NCBI RefSeq assembly: GCF_005233875.1
Contig: NZ_SZPZ01000007.1
Location: 459,287 to 523,286 of the forward strand
Length of the DNA stretch: 64,000 nucleotides
Direction: 5' to 3'
Source: Kribbella jiaozuonensis
Lineage (GTDB): Bacteria; Actinomycetota; Actinomycetes; Propionibacteriales; Kribbellaceae
Shown here piece by piece: positions 1-8,526 of the stretch. A model generated the notes under the pieces. The model did no database searches and was not told the DNA's origin. It saw only the letters and a list, made by a program, of their open reading frames with translations. The position numbers and the translations under genes are program-made. How positions within the stretch are numbered: the first letter of the stretch is position 1; the number at the start of each line of letters is the position of its first letter.

Positions 1-93
1 CTTCTCCGACGCAGGCGGCGCAAGGTCACATCCACAGGAGGGTCGCCACACAACACAGGGTGCCGGGAGCACAGCCCGGATCGTGACGAGAGT

Positions 94-122
94 TCACCGA
101 TCACCTGGAGGGGATCGGGTGA
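94..122 (-). terminator. Possible stem-loop downstream of thrB
   Basis: Arms TCACCGATC (94-102) and GATCGGGTGA (113-122) pair over nine bases with one bulged G around a 10-nt loop. It lies about 80 nt beyond the thrB stop, where a terminator or the leader of the next gene would be. There is no U-run, so it is only a candidate. I see no gene in positions 1-200; in related actinobacteria rho often follows thrB, but its start is not in this window. Confidence 0.25.
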
Positions 123-200
123 GTCGAGACTAGCACCACTACGGGTCGTCCGGTTGACTCGGTATGTACAACGCGTGTCAGCGGCTCAGGATTCCCCGGC

Positions 201-1181
201 TCAGCCGGCTTCCATGGACCAGACCTGTACGCCGACTGGTTCAATGCCCAGCTCGTACTTCGTCCAGCCGTCCGGCGGCTCCGGCGTACTCCGGAAGAAG
301 ACGCTCTGACCTGCGCTTTTGCTGGCGTGACCGCCGAGTACGGCGACCGTCGGGCCGGCTCCGCTGACGATCGCGGCCAGACCGCTGCCGCGCAGTTTGT
401 GCACCAGCGCGAGGCTCTCGGGCATGGCCGGCTCGCGGTACTCCTGGTGCAGCCGGTCCTCGGTCGCGGTCAGCAGCAGTTCCGGCCGGCCGGTCATCGC
501 GGCGACGAGCAGCGCGGCCTTGCCCGCGTTCGCGGCGGCGTCGGTGTGGGAAACAACGCCTGGCAGCAGACCGCGCGCCTCTTTGGTCAGCACGCGGTTG
601 TCCGGTACATAGGCAACTGCAGCCAACCCGTCCGCCGGTTCCAACCGAACTGCGCGGCCGGTTTCGCCTTCCGTCCAAGCGATCGTGAACCCACCAAGGG
701 CTGCTGCCGCGACGTTGTCCGGATGCCCTTCGAGCTCGTTCGCCAGTACGACGAGACGCTCACGATCGACCGGCTCACCGGCCAGCGCGTACGCCGCTGC
801 GAGCCCGCCGACGATCGCTGCCGACGACGAACCGAGCCCGCGACCGTGCGGGATCCGGTTCTCGCACCGCAACGTGAACCCGGGCACCGATGCACCCAAT
901 GCCTCGAGCCCGGCCCGGATCGACCGCACCACAAGATGCGTCTCGTCCAGCGGTACTTCGCCTTCGCCGCACCCGCTCACCTGAACGGTCACCCCGGACG
1001 CGCACGGCGTGACGATGAGGTCGTCGTACAGCGTCAGCGCGAGCCCGAACGCGTCGAAGCCCGGCCCGAGGTTGGCACTCGTCGCGGGCACCCGCACCCG
1101 GACCTGGTCACACGGTCGCCGGCCGGCCTTCGCCTCCGACCGCTCCGCGGATCCCGTCGCGTCGTCCACCTTGCTCTCCAC
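201..1181 (-). CDS. thrB: Homoserine kinase
   Basis: Cytoplasmic GHMP-family kinase of 326 aa that phosphorylates L-homoserine to O-phosphohomoserine, the substrate of ThrC. The N-terminal GHMP motif PATSANLGPGFD is at residues 32-43, the ATP-binding glycine/serine loop PHGRGLGSSSAA at 111-122, and the C-terminal motif SGAGPTVAVL is present. Length is slightly above the family norm because about 25 residues precede the conserved domain, so a later start is possible. It begins 10 nt after the thrC stop and is the last gene of the argS-lysA-hom-thrC-thrB operon. Confidence 0.95.
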   Translation of the reverse strand: MESKVDDATGSAERSEAKAGRRPCDQVRVRVPATSANLGPGFDAFGLALTLYDDLIVTPCASGVTVQVSGCGEGEVPLDETHLVVRSIRAGLEALGASVPGFTLRCENRIPHGRGLGSSSAAIVGGLAAAYALAGEPVDRERLVVLANELEGHPDNVAAAALGGFTIAWTEGETGRAVRLEPADGLAAVAYVPDNRVLTKEARGLLPGVVSHTDAAANAGKAALLVAAMTGRPELLLTATEDRLHQEYREPAMPESLALVHKLRGSGLAAIVSGAGPTVAVLGGHASKSAGQSVFFRSTPEPPDGWTKYELGIEPVGVQVWSMEAG

Positions 1182-1191
1182 CGCCCTGACC

Positions 1192-2256
1192 TCAGGCGAG
1201 TCCGGCGACGCGGGCGACGGCGTCGGTGTCGGCCGGGGTGACCGGTGACTCGTCGACGGTCGCGTGATCGAGCGCCGTGTCGATGTCCTTGAGGCCGTGG
1301 CCGGTCACCGTGATCACCACGGTCGAGCCGCCCGGCAGCCAGCCCTGGGCCTTCGCGTGCAGCAGACCGGCGACTCCGGCCGCGGAAGCAGGCTCCACGA
1401 ACACGCCTTCACGTGCGGCGAGCTCACGCTGCGCGCTCAGGATCTGCTCGTCGGTGACGATCTCGATCCGGCCGCCGGACTCGTCCCGCGCAGCCTCGGC
1501 CAGCGTCCAGGACGCCGGGTTCCCGACCCGGATCGCGGTGGCCGCGGTCTCCGGCTTCTCCACGATCGCGCCGCGCACGATCGGCGCAGCGCCCTCGGCC
1601 TGGAAACCCCACATCTGCGGGGTCTTCGAAGCCAGCTTGTCCTTCGCGTACTCCTGGTAGCCCTTCCAGTAGGCCGCGATGTTGCCCGCGTTGCCGACCG
1701 GAAGCAGGTGCAGATCGGGAGCGTCGCCGAGCGCGTCGCACACCTCGAACGCCGCGGTCTTCTGACCTTCCAGGCGGACCGGGTTGACCGAGTTCACCAG
1801 GGCGACCGGGTAGTGCTTGCCCAGTTCACGAACGATCCGCAGGCAGTCGTCGAACCCGCCGTCGATCTGCACGAGCTTGGCGCCGTGCACGACCGCCTGG
1901 GCGAGCTTGCCCTTGGCGATCCGGCCGGCCGGAATCAGCACCAGCGGGACCATCCCGGCCCGAACGGCGTACGCCGCGGCCGAGGCCGACGTGTTACCGG
2001 TCGAGGCGCAGACGACCGCCTTGTCGCCGGCCTGTGCGGCGAGCGAGATCGCCACGGTCATGCCGCGGTCCTTGAACGAGCCGGTCGGATTGTTGCCCTC
2101 GACCTTCAGCCAGACCTCGCAGCCGGTCTGCTCGCTCAGCCACTGCGCGGCCACCAGCGGCGTACCGCCCTCGCCGAGCGTGACGACCGGCGTGTCCGCG
2201 GACACGGGAAGCCGGTCTCGGTATTCCTCGATCACGCCCTGCCACTGGTGAGCCAT
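1192..2256 (-). CDS. thrC: Threonine synthase
   Basis: PLP enzyme of 354 aa converting O-phosphohomoserine to threonine and phosphate. The PLP-lysine motif NPTGSFKDRG puts the Schiff-base lysine at K62, and a PLP phosphate-binding glycine-rich loop (PVGNAGN) follows at mid-protein. It is of the shorter class typical of actinobacteria, without the long plant-type N-terminal extension. It starts 4 nt after the hom stop and is followed 10 nt later by thrB, so the three threonine genes are almost certainly co-transcribed. Confidence 0.95.
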   Translation of the reverse strand: MAHQWQGVIEEYRDRLPVSADTPVVTLGEGGTPLVAAQWLSEQTGCEVWLKVEGNNPTGSFKDRGMTVAISLAAQAGDKAVVCASTGNTSASAAAYAVRAGMVPLVLIPAGRIAKGKLAQAVVHGAKLVQIDGGFDDCLRIVRELGKHYPVALVNSVNPVRLEGQKTAAFEVCDALGDAPDLHLLPVGNAGNIAAYWKGYQEYAKDKLASKTPQMWGFQAEGAAPIVRGAIVEKPETAATAIRVGNPASWTLAEAARDESGGRIEIVTDEQILSAQRELAAREGVFVEPASAAGVAGLLHAKAQGWLPGGSTVVITVTGHGLKDIDTALDHATVDESPVTPADTDAVARVAGLA

Positions 2257-2260
2257 AGTT

Positions 2261-3556
2261 CTACTCGCCTTCCACCCGCATCACACTGCTGACTTCCCGA
2301 ACGATGTCCATGTCGCGCAAGGCCTCCACGGTCGCGGACAACGCGGCGTCGGTCGCGGTGTGCGTGACCACCACCAGCTCCGCGTCACTGCCCCGGCCTT
2401 CCTGGCGGACGGTCTGGATCGACACGTCGTGCTCCGCGAAGGCCTGGGCCACCGCCGCCAGCACACCGGCCTTGTCGGCCACGTCCAGCGACACGTGGTA
2501 GCGGGTCATCGCGTCGCCCATCGGCCGCACGGCCCGCTGGGTGTACGACGACTCGCCGACACCCGGCACGCCCTTGAGCCGGTTGCGCGCGGCGGACACC
2601 AGATCCCCGAGGACTGCACTGGCCGTCGGGGCGCCGCCGGCACCACGACCATAGAACATCAGCCGCCCGGCTGCCTTGCTTTCCACGAAAACCGCGTTGT
2701 ACGCGTCCCGAACACTGGCCAACGGATGGGTGACCGGGATCATCGCCGGATACACCCGCGCGCTGACCGAGTCGGTCGTCTCGTCGAGCTCGCAGATCGC
2801 CAGCGACTTCACCACGCAGCCCATCTCGCGGGCCGACGCGATATCGGTCGCGCTCACCTCGGTGATGCCCTCGCGGTGTACGTCGGCGATCGACACGCGG
2901 GTGTGGAACGCCAGGCTGGCAAGGAGTGCTGCCTTCGCGGCCGCGTCGAATCCCTCGATGTCCGCGGTCGGGTCGGCCTCGGCGTACCCGAGTGCCTGGG
3001 CCTCCTCGAGCGCCTCGTCGAAACCGGCGCCGGTCGTGTCCATCTTGTCGAGGATGTAGTTCGTGGTGCCGTTGACGATGCCCATCACCCGGATCACGTC
3101 GTCACCGGCGAGCGACTCACGCAGTGGCCGCAGGATCGGGATCGCGCCGGCGACCGCGGCCTCGAAGTACAGGTCGCGCTGGTACTTCTCCGCGGCGGCG
3201 AACAGCGTCGGGCCGTCCTCGGCGAGCAGCGCCTTGTTGGCCGTGACGACCGAGGCGCCGTGCTCGAGCGCGGTCAGGATCAGGCTGCGGGCGGGCTCGA
3301 GACCGCCGATCACCTCGATCACCAGATCCAGGTCGCCGCGCGACACCAGCGCCTGCGCGTCGGTGGTGATCAGTTCGGGGTCGACCGCGATGTCACGCGC
3401 GCGGCCGGGACGACGTACGGCGATGCCGGCGATCTCCAGGCGGGCGCCGACACGGGCCGCGAGATGGTCCGCCTGCTCGGTCAGGATCCGCACCACTTCG
3501 GTGCCGACCACTCCGCAACCGAGCAGGCCCACCTTGAGCGGTTTGTTGTCGTTCAT
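2261..3556 (-). CDS. hom: Homoserine dehydrogenase
   Basis: NAD(P)-dependent enzyme of 431 aa reducing aspartate semialdehyde to homoserine, the branch point between lysine and threonine/methionine. The Rossmann motif GLLGCGVVG is at residues 10-18, the catalytic domain (including NGTTNYIL and the EADPTADIEGFDAA region) is in the middle, and an ACT domain occupies about the last 80 residues, consistent with allosteric control by threonine. Its ATG overlaps the lysA stop by four bases (ATGA, 3553-3556), so translation is probably coupled to lysA. Confidence 0.96.
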   Translation of the reverse strand: MNDNKPLKVGLLGCGVVGTEVVRILTEQADHLAARVGARLEIAGIAVRRPGRARDIAVDPELITTDAQALVSRGDLDLVIEVIGGLEPARSLILTALEHGASVVTANKALLAEDGPTLFAAAEKYQRDLYFEAAVAGAIPILRPLRESLAGDDVIRVMGIVNGTTNYILDKMDTTGAGFDEALEEAQALGYAEADPTADIEGFDAAAKAALLASLAFHTRVSIADVHREGITEVSATDIASAREMGCVVKSLAICELDETTDSVSARVYPAMIPVTHPLASVRDAYNAVFVESKAAGRLMFYGRGAGGAPTASAVLGDLVSAARNRLKGVPGVGESSYTQRAVRPMGDAMTRYHVSLDVADKAGVLAAVAQAFAEHDVSIQTVRQEGRGSDAELVVVTHTATDAALSATVEALRDMDIVREVSSVMRVEGE

Positions 3557-4956
3557 TCGGCCCCCATATCAAGGCGCAGCAGGTCGTCTTCGGTCTCACG
3601 GCGTACGACGACCCGCGTTCGACCGTCCTTGACCGCGATCACCGGTGGCCGCGGCACGTGGTTGTAGTTGCTCGCCATCGACCGGCAGTACGCGCCCGTC
3701 CCCGGCACCGCGATCAGGTCGCCGGGCTGCACGTCGGACGGCAGGAACTCGTCCTTCACGACGATGTCGCCGGCCTCGCAGTGCTTCCCGACCACGCGGG
3801 CGAGGGTCGGCTCGGTGTCGGAGTACCGATTGGCGAGCGTGCAGGAGTAGTCGGCGTCGTACAGCGCGGCGCGGATGTTGTCGCTCATGCCGCCATCGAC
3901 GGACACGTACGTCCGCGCGGCGCCGGCGTCGAGCTCGACCTCCTTGACCGTGCCGACCGAGTACACCGTGCACATCGCCGGGCCGACGATCGCGCGACCG
4001 GGCTCGATCGACACCTTGGGCACGTCGACCTCGAACGCGCGGCACTCGTGCTCGACGATCTTGCCCATCTCGGTCGCGAGCTGCGCCGGGTCGGACGGGT
4101 CGTCCTGGGTGGTGTACGCGATCCCGAACCCGCCGCCGAGGTCGAGCTCCGGCATGTCGACGCCGAGCTCCTCGGAAACCCTTGCGTGCAAGGCGATCAC
4201 GCGCTTCGCGGCGACCTCGAAGCCGGACGAGTCGAAGATCTGCGAACCGATGTGCGAGTGCAGCCCGAGCAGCTCGAGCTCCGGCGCTTCGTTGACCCGG
4301 GCAACGGCTTCGAAGGCCGCACCGGAGGTGATCGAGAAGCCGAACTTCTGGTCCTCGTGCGCGGTCGCGATGTACTCGTGGGTGTGCGCCTCGACGCCCG
4401 CGGTCACCCGGATCATCACCGGCGCGACCACATTGCGCTCCCCCGCCAGCTCGATCAGCCGGGAGATCTCGTACTGCGAGTCGACGATGATCCGCCCGAC
4501 GCCGACGTCCAGCGCGCGGGCCAGCTCGGACTCGGACTTGTTGTTGCCGTGGAACCCCAGCCGCTTCGGGTCGGCACCGGCCCGGAGCGCGACCGCGAGC
4601 TCTCCCCCGCTGCAGATGTCGAGGTTCAGGCCCTCTTCCATCACCCAGCGGACAATCGTCGTACTCAGGAAGGCCTTGCCGGCGTAGTAGACGTCGAAGT
4701 CCTTGAAGGCGTGCTTGAACGCGCGCGCCCGGGCCCGGAAGTCGTCCTCGTCCAGCACGTACGCCGGGCTGCCGTGTTCGGCGACCAGGTCGCGCAGGTC
4801 GACACCGCCGACCTCGAGCGCGCCTTCACCGTTCTTCTTCGCGGTGTTCGACCACAGCGAAGTGACCAGGTCGTTGGGGTCCCGCGGCGCGCGCAGCCAC
4901 GGCGGAGCCTTGTGGCCGATGTCGGCGTGCAGCGCGCCCGCCTCGTGCGCCCTCAC
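3553..4956 (-). CDS. lysA: Diaminopimelate decarboxylase
   Basis: PLP-dependent fold-III decarboxylase of 467 aa catalysing the last step of lysine synthesis from meso-diaminopimelate. Visible motifs are YYAGKAF with the PLP lysine at K94, the GGGFGIAY phosphate-binding stretch, the EPGRAIV motif, and KHCEAGD with the conserved cysteine contributed to the partner active site. The chosen start is the GTG at 4956, which overlaps the argS TGA and has GGAG about six bases upstream. A much longer open frame runs upstream, but it only shadows argS. It is translationally coupled to argS upstream and hom downstream. Confidence 0.95.
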   Translation of the reverse strand: MRAHEAGALHADIGHKAPPWLRAPRDPNDLVTSLWSNTAKKNGEGALEVGGVDLRDLVAEHGSPAYVLDEDDFRARARAFKHAFKDFDVYYAGKAFLSTTIVRWVMEEGLNLDICSGGELAVALRAGADPKRLGFHGNNKSESELARALDVGVGRIIVDSQYEISRLIELAGERNVVAPVMIRVTAGVEAHTHEYIATAHEDQKFGFSITSGAAFEAVARVNEAPELELLGLHSHIGSQIFDSSGFEVAAKRVIALHARVSEELGVDMPELDLGGGFGIAYTTQDDPSDPAQLATEMGKIVEHECRAFEVDVPKVSIEPGRAIVGPAMCTVYSVGTVKEVELDAGAARTYVSVDGGMSDNIRAALYDADYSCTLANRYSDTEPTLARVVGKHCEAGDIVVKDEFLPSDVQPGDLIAVPGTGAYCRSMASNYNHVPRPPVIAVKDGRTRVVVRRETEDDLLRLDMGAE

Positions 4957-6611
4957 ATCCGCTCCGGTGCGGAGACGCCGAGCAGGTCGAGCCCGTTGGC
5001 GATCACGGTCCGGGTCGCGGAGACCAGGGTCAGGCGGGCCTTGTGCACCGGCTCGACCTCCTCGTCGCCGCGCGGCAGGACGCGGCAGCTGTCGTAGAAC
5101 TTGTGGAACGCCGACGCCGTGTCCTCCAGGTACCGCGCGATCCGGTGCGGCTCGCGCAGCTCGGCAGCGGTGGCGACGATGCGCGGGAACTCGGCCAGCG
5201 CGCGGAGCAGGTCGCCCTCGCGCTCGTGGCTGAGCAGGCCCGGGTCGAACTCGTCCAGCTTGATGCCGAGCTCGTCCGCGTTGCGCAGGATCGAGGCCAG
5301 CCGGGCATGCGCGTACTGCACGTAGTACACCGGGTTCTCGCTGGCCTGGCGGGTCATCTCCTCGATGTCCAGGGTCAGCGGGGAGTCGGTCGGGTAGCGG
5401 CAGAGCGTGTAACGCAGGGCGTCGACGCCGCCCTCCTCGACCAGCTCGGCGAGCGTGACGATCGTGCCGGCCCGCTTGGACAGCTTCATCTCCTCGCCGC
5501 CCTTGAGGATCTTCACCAGCTGGCCGATCAGGATCTCGATGTTGTGCTCGGGGTCGTCGCCGGCGCAGGCCGCGATCGCCTTCAGCCGGTTCACGTAGCC
5601 GTGGTGGTCGGCGCCGAGCATGTACACACAGGTCTCGAAACCGCGCTCGCGCTTGTTCACGTAGTACGCCGCGTCGGAGGCGAAGTACGTCGGCTCGCCG
5701 TTCGAGCGGATCAGCACGCGGTCCTTGTCGTCGCTGAAGTCGGTGGTCCGCATCCACAACGCGTCGTCCGCGTCGTACAGATGGCCCTGCTCGCGGAGCT
5801 TCTGGATCGCGTGGCCGACACCGTCCTGCTCGTGCAGGCTGCGCTCGGAGAACCAGACGTCGAACTTGGTCCGGAAGTGCTCGAGCTGGGACTGCTGCTC
5901 CTTGAGCTGGCGCTCGTACCCCGCCTCGCGGAACGCGATCTGCTGCTCGTCGTCCGGCAGCTCGGTGATCCCCGGCACCTCGGCGACGATCTGCTTGGCC
6001 AGGTCGAGGATGTACTCCCCGTGGTACCCGTCCTCGGGGATCGGCTCGCCGTGCGCCGCGGCCTTCAGGCTGGCGCCGAACTTGTCCATCTGGGCGCCGC
6101 GGTCGTTGATGTAGAACTCGCGGGTGACGCTCGCGCCGGCCGCGGACAACACCCGGGCGAGCGCGTCGCCGACGGCGGCCCAGCGGGTGTGGCCGAGGTG
6201 CAGCGGGCCGGTCGGGTTGGCCGAGATGAACTCGAGGTTGACCGTGCGGCCCTGGAGGCTGTCGCTCGTCCCGTACTGCGGACCCGCGTCGAGGATCGAC
6301 TGCGCGATCTTGCCCTGGGCATCGGCGGCGACCCGGAGGTTGATGAACCCCGGCCCGGCGATCTCCACCGCGGTGATCGCGTCGTCGTCCCGGAGCCGGG
6401 CGGCGAGCAGCTCGGCGAACTGCCGCGGATTCATCCCGGCCCGCTTGCCGAGCTGCATCGCGACGTTGGTGGCGTAGTCCCCGTGCTCGGGGTTCTTGGG
6501 CCGCTCGACCTTCAGCTCGCGCGGCAGCCCACCCTCGACGGTGATGGCACCGTCGTCGGCGAGCGCGGCCAGGGCCTGCAGGATCTTCTCAGCGAGCTGT
6601 TCCGGAGTCAC
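4953..6611 (-). CDS. argS: Arginyl-tRNA synthetase
   Basis: Class I aminoacyl-tRNA synthetase of 552 aa charging tRNA-Arg. In order it has an N-terminal Add-1-like domain, the HIGH-type signature (HLGH in NPTGPLHLGHTR), the KMSK-type signature (MKLSKRAG) and a C-terminal DALR anticodon-binding domain rich in Ala, Arg and Leu. The GTG start at 6611 follows a TAGGCT box by six bases, which suggests a leaderless transcript. It heads the lysine/threonine operon; coupling argS to lysA is a common actinobacterial arrangement. The stop overlaps the lysA GTG. Confidence 0.96.
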   Translation of the reverse strand: MTPEQLAEKILQALAALADDGAITVEGGLPRELKVERPKNPEHGDYATNVAMQLGKRAGMNPRQFAELLAARLRDDDAITAVEIAGPGFINLRVAADAQGKIAQSILDAGPQYGTSDSLQGRTVNLEFISANPTGPLHLGHTRWAAVGDALARVLSAAGASVTREFYINDRGAQMDKFGASLKAAAHGEPIPEDGYHGEYILDLAKQIVAEVPGITELPDDEQQIAFREAGYERQLKEQQSQLEHFRTKFDVWFSERSLHEQDGVGHAIQKLREQGHLYDADDALWMRTTDFSDDKDRVLIRSNGEPTYFASDAAYYVNKRERGFETCVYMLGADHHGYVNRLKAIAACAGDDPEHNIEILIGQLVKILKGGEEMKLSKRAGTIVTLAELVEEGGVDALRYTLCRYPTDSPLTLDIEEMTRQASENPVYYVQYAHARLASILRNADELGIKLDEFDPGLLSHEREGDLLRALAEFPRIVATAAELREPHRIARYLEDTASAFHKFYDSCRVLPRGDEEVEPVHKARLTLVSATRTVIANGLDLLGVSAPERM

Positions 6612-6617
6612 CGCCTC

Positions 6618-6623
6618 AGCCTA
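6618..6623 (-). promoter_or_regulatory. Leaderless -10 box of the argS operon
   Basis: TAGGCT fits the actinobacterial TANNNT -10 consensus and ends six bases before the argS GTG, the spacing expected when transcription starts at or next to the start codon. No good -35 hexamer is visible. The same arrangement recurs upstream of several other genes in this window. Confidence 0.4.
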
Positions 6624-6675
6624 ATGGCCCACCCCCCAAACCCTTGACTCGCTATCCACAGCCCGGTACGCGGGG

Positions 6676-7089
6676 TCACTCCCAGGGGTTGACAAGCCGG
6701 ATCCCCGTCCCGGCGAAGTCCTTGGTGTTCCGCGTCGCCAAGGTCGCATCCACAATCCGGCAGATCGCCGCGATCTTCGCGTCGGCGTCGTCGATCGGCA
6801 ACCCGGCTTTGAACCGGCCGACGACCACCTGCGGATAAAGCACAGCTGCCACCACGTCGAACGGCAGGACGGTGGCGGAGAACGCGGTGAAGGCCTCGCC
6901 CGCGGCCTCCGCCATCCGCGTTTTGCGTCGGCCGTCCGGCATCTGCTCGATCCCCAGCCGGATCTCGGCCACAGTGATTGCGGTCGTGTACATGCCGTAT
7001 TCCTTGTGCGCCAAGGCCCAGCTCAGAACCGTTTCATCCGGCGTCGCCTTCATCAGCTCTGAAACGACGTTGGTGTCGAACACGATCAT
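6676..7089 (-). CDS. PIN-domain toxin, VapC/FitB type
   Basis: A 137-aa single-domain PIN ribonuclease, expected to cleave RNA with Mg2+ when free of its antitoxin. Acidic active-site positions are visible: DTN at residues 5-7, a conserved glutamate in VAEIRLG, and aspartates in IDDADAKIAA and the C-terminal TRNTKDF. Its ATG overlaps the antitoxin stop (TGATG, 7087-7091), the usual coupling of antitoxin-first modules. The subfamily looks FitB-like; whether it is active is not shown by sequence. Confidence 0.88.
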   Translation of the reverse strand: MIVFDTNVVSELMKATPDETVLSWALAHKEYGMYTTAITVAEIRLGIEQMPDGRRKTRMAEAAGEAFTAFSATVLPFDVVAAVLYPQVVVGRFKAGLPIDDADAKIAAICRIVDATLATRNTKDFAGTGIRLVNPWE

Positions 7090-7331
7090 CAGTCGAATTC
7101 CACGATCCTCGGGGCGCTGTTCCGCGGCGGAATGTCGAGGTCGACGCCGCCGAGCTCGGCGAACCGCTCGTGCAGTGCCATCAGAAGGTTCTTGGGCTCA
7201 TCTTCGCCGACAGCATCGATGAGGATGGCTCGCACCTCGGCCTCCATCGACCGGCCGTGCCGTGCGGCTCGGACCCGCAGCCGCTGCTTGACGTGATCAT
7301 CCAGATTTCGCACCGTGATCGCTGCCATCAT
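7089..7331 (-). CDS. Ribbon-helix-helix antitoxin, VapB/FitA type
   Basis: An 80-aa antitoxin with an N-terminal ribbon-helix-helix DNA-binding segment (AAITVRNLDDHVKQRLRVRA) and an acidic, flexible C-terminus that should wrap the toxin. The ATG at 7331 is preferred because AGGAGG lies six bases upstream; a start six codons earlier lacks this. A TAGCAT box lies further upstream. Such antitoxins normally repress their own operon together with the toxin. Confidence 0.85.
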   Translation of the reverse strand: MMAAITVRNLDDHVKQRLRVRAARHGRSMEAEVRAILIDAVGEDEPKNLLMALHERFAELGGVDLDIPPRNSAPRIVEFD

Positions 7332-7385
7332 CGACCACCTCCTCTGCATCCGATGCTAGCAGGAGATGCCGGAAATGATTGCACT

Positions 7386-7913
7386 TCAGTGACGCACTGT
7401 GATGGCGATCTTCGCTTTCGGAGTCAGCGGGGTGTCCCAGGCAGCGGGTTGGCCGTTGACGGTGATCTTCAGGTTCTTGCAGGCGTTGGCGAGGCAGGTG
7501 GCGGTGTACTTGAGGCCCCAGAGGGTGAAGAACTGGGCGAGGGTGGGGTGGTCGGAGGTGGTTTTGGATTCGACCCAGACGAGGCCGTCGGTGGTGTGGG
7601 TGTGGACGGCGGCCTGTTCGGCGCGGAGTTTGTCGATGCCGATGCCGGCCGGGACCTGGACCGGTTTGCCGTCGACGGTGACTGCAATGGTCACGGTGTA
7701 CGGCGAGGGGCCGGAGAAGTCGAGCGGGAGGCGTTCGAAGCCTGCCTTGTCGATGTAGGAGACCGCGTCCCGCGGGGCGTCCCAGGGCGGCGCGCTGGTC
7801 CGCAGTACGGCGGGCGCCGGTTGCGCGGGGCCGACCTGGCAGCCGCCCACCACGCTGCTCGTGAGCAGCAGGGCGGCCGCCGTTACGGCCGTTCGCCAGC
7901 TGCCTGCTCTCAT
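7386..7913 (-). CDS. Secreted lipoprotein, function unknown
   Basis: A 175-aa protein with a lipoprotein signal: positive N-terminus (MRAGSWR), hydrophobic core and a lipobox VVGGC, so it should be lipidated and held on the outer face of the membrane. The mature part has a VPAGIGI stretch followed by HTHTTDGLVWVES and FFTLWG. These resemble a small conserved domain of uncharacterised actinobacterial surface proteins. Two cysteines in TCLANACK may form a disulfide. I do not recognise a catalytic motif. Confidence 0.75.
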   Translation of the reverse strand: MRAGSWRTAVTAAALLLTSSVVGGCQVGPAQPAPAVLRTSAPPWDAPRDAVSYIDKAGFERLPLDFSGPSPYTVTIAVTVDGKPVQVPAGIGIDKLRAEQAAVHTHTTDGLVWVESKTTSDHPTLAQFFTLWGLKYTATCLANACKNLKITVNGQPAAWDTPLTPKAKIAITVRH

Positions 7914-7956
7914 GCAGAGCAGGTTGCCATGCGGCGCGGCGTACGCCGTCGGAGGG

Positions 7957-8142
7957 TCAGCGCTCCGGCGGCATCAGCACCCACAGCACGATGTAGATCA
8001 GGAACTGCGGGCCGGGCAGGAGGCAGCTGACCACGAAGATCAGGCGCATCGTGTTGGACGAGATACCGAACCGGCGAGCGAGTCCGGAACAGACACCGCC
8101 GATCCAGCGATCATTTGACGGGCGGACCAGAGAGCTTGCCAT
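7957..8142 (-). CDS. PspC-domain membrane protein
   Basis: A 61-aa PspC-type protein: an N-terminal RPSNDRWIGGVCSGLARRFG motif, then one hydrophobic helix ending LWVLMPPE. PspC proteins are small inner-membrane proteins linked to envelope stress, though stand-alone actinobacterial members are largely uncharacterised. The start at 8142 (MASSLVRP) gives the family's normal length; a frame open 32 codons further upstream has no family similarity. It runs away from the tRNA gene. Confidence 0.8.
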   Translation of the reverse strand: MASSLVRPSNDRWIGGVCSGLARRFGISSNTMRLIFVVSCLLPGPQFLIYIVLWVLMPPER

Positions 8143-8322
8143 GAGTACCGTTTTCCTTTCCACCGTTGAGCCTTTACACCCACTATGACGGTGCCGGTAC
8201 CCGATCCGATCCCGCCGCACCGGGGTTCCAGGGTCCACTCAGGGGTCCCCCGTACGACGATCGACACGGTCCCCAATTCGGGAAACGGGTGAACTTCCTG
8301 CTACTGTTCTGCACGTTCCTGA

Positions 8323-8394
8323 GCCCCCGTAGCTCAGGGGATAGAGCACCGCCCTCCGGAGGCGGGTGCGCAGGTTCGAATCCTGCCGGGGGCG
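8323..8394 (+). tRNA. tRNA-Arg (anticodon CCG)
   Basis: A full cloverleaf can be drawn. The acceptor stem GCCCCCG pairs with CGGGGGC, the D-arm is GCTC/GAGC, the anticodon stem CCGCC/GGCGG encloses CTCCGGA (anticodon CCG), and the T-arm is GCAGG-TTCGAAT-CCTGC. It is 72 nt long and CCA is not encoded. A TACTGT box at 8302-8307 may be its -10. It reads the CGG codon, abundant in this GC-rich genome. Confidence 0.97.
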
Positions 8395-8404
8395 CGACCG
8401 ATCT

Positions 8405-8456
8405 GGCCGATCCTTGTGCGCAGAAAGCGCGCACGTGGGATCGGCCGCCGTGTTTT
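8405..8456 (+). terminator. Terminator of tRNA-Arg
   Basis: Arms GGCCGATCC (8405-8413) and GGATCGGCC (8438-8446) pair perfectly, with an inner GTGCGC/GCGCAC stem, and are followed within a few bases by TTTT. Position and structure fit a rho-independent terminator for the tRNA transcript. Confidence 0.75.
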
Positions 8457-8510
8457 CCGGGGGTGCAACCCCCGGTCCCCGCCCGGCGGGGCTTCGCCCC
8501 CCGGACCCCC
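8457..8510. terminator. GC-rich inverted repeats between convergent genes
   Basis: Two further hairpins follow the tRNA terminator. CCGGGGG pairs with CCCCCGG (8457-8475), and a second structure is built from GGGGC-TTC-GCCCC flanked by GGTCC/GGACC. They lie between the plus-strand tRNA and the stop of the minus-strand SDR gene, so they can act as a bidirectional terminator. Similar C-rich hairpins are common at actinobacterial gene ends. Confidence 0.45.
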
Positions 8511-8526
8511 TCGGTGGTCGCCTTCG

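Noticed and set aside
1..200. A gene at the left window edge
   Set aside because: Short frames there have no ribosome-binding site or recognisable sequence; only a stem-loop is seen.
2360..3667. Long plus-strand frame opposite hom
   Set aside because: Complementary to hom, with shadow composition; hom has full motifs and operon context.
4957..5757. Upstream extension of the lysA frame into argS
   Set aside because: The added residues are an out-of-frame reading of argS with no family similarity, and a good GTG with a ribosome-binding site lies at 4956.
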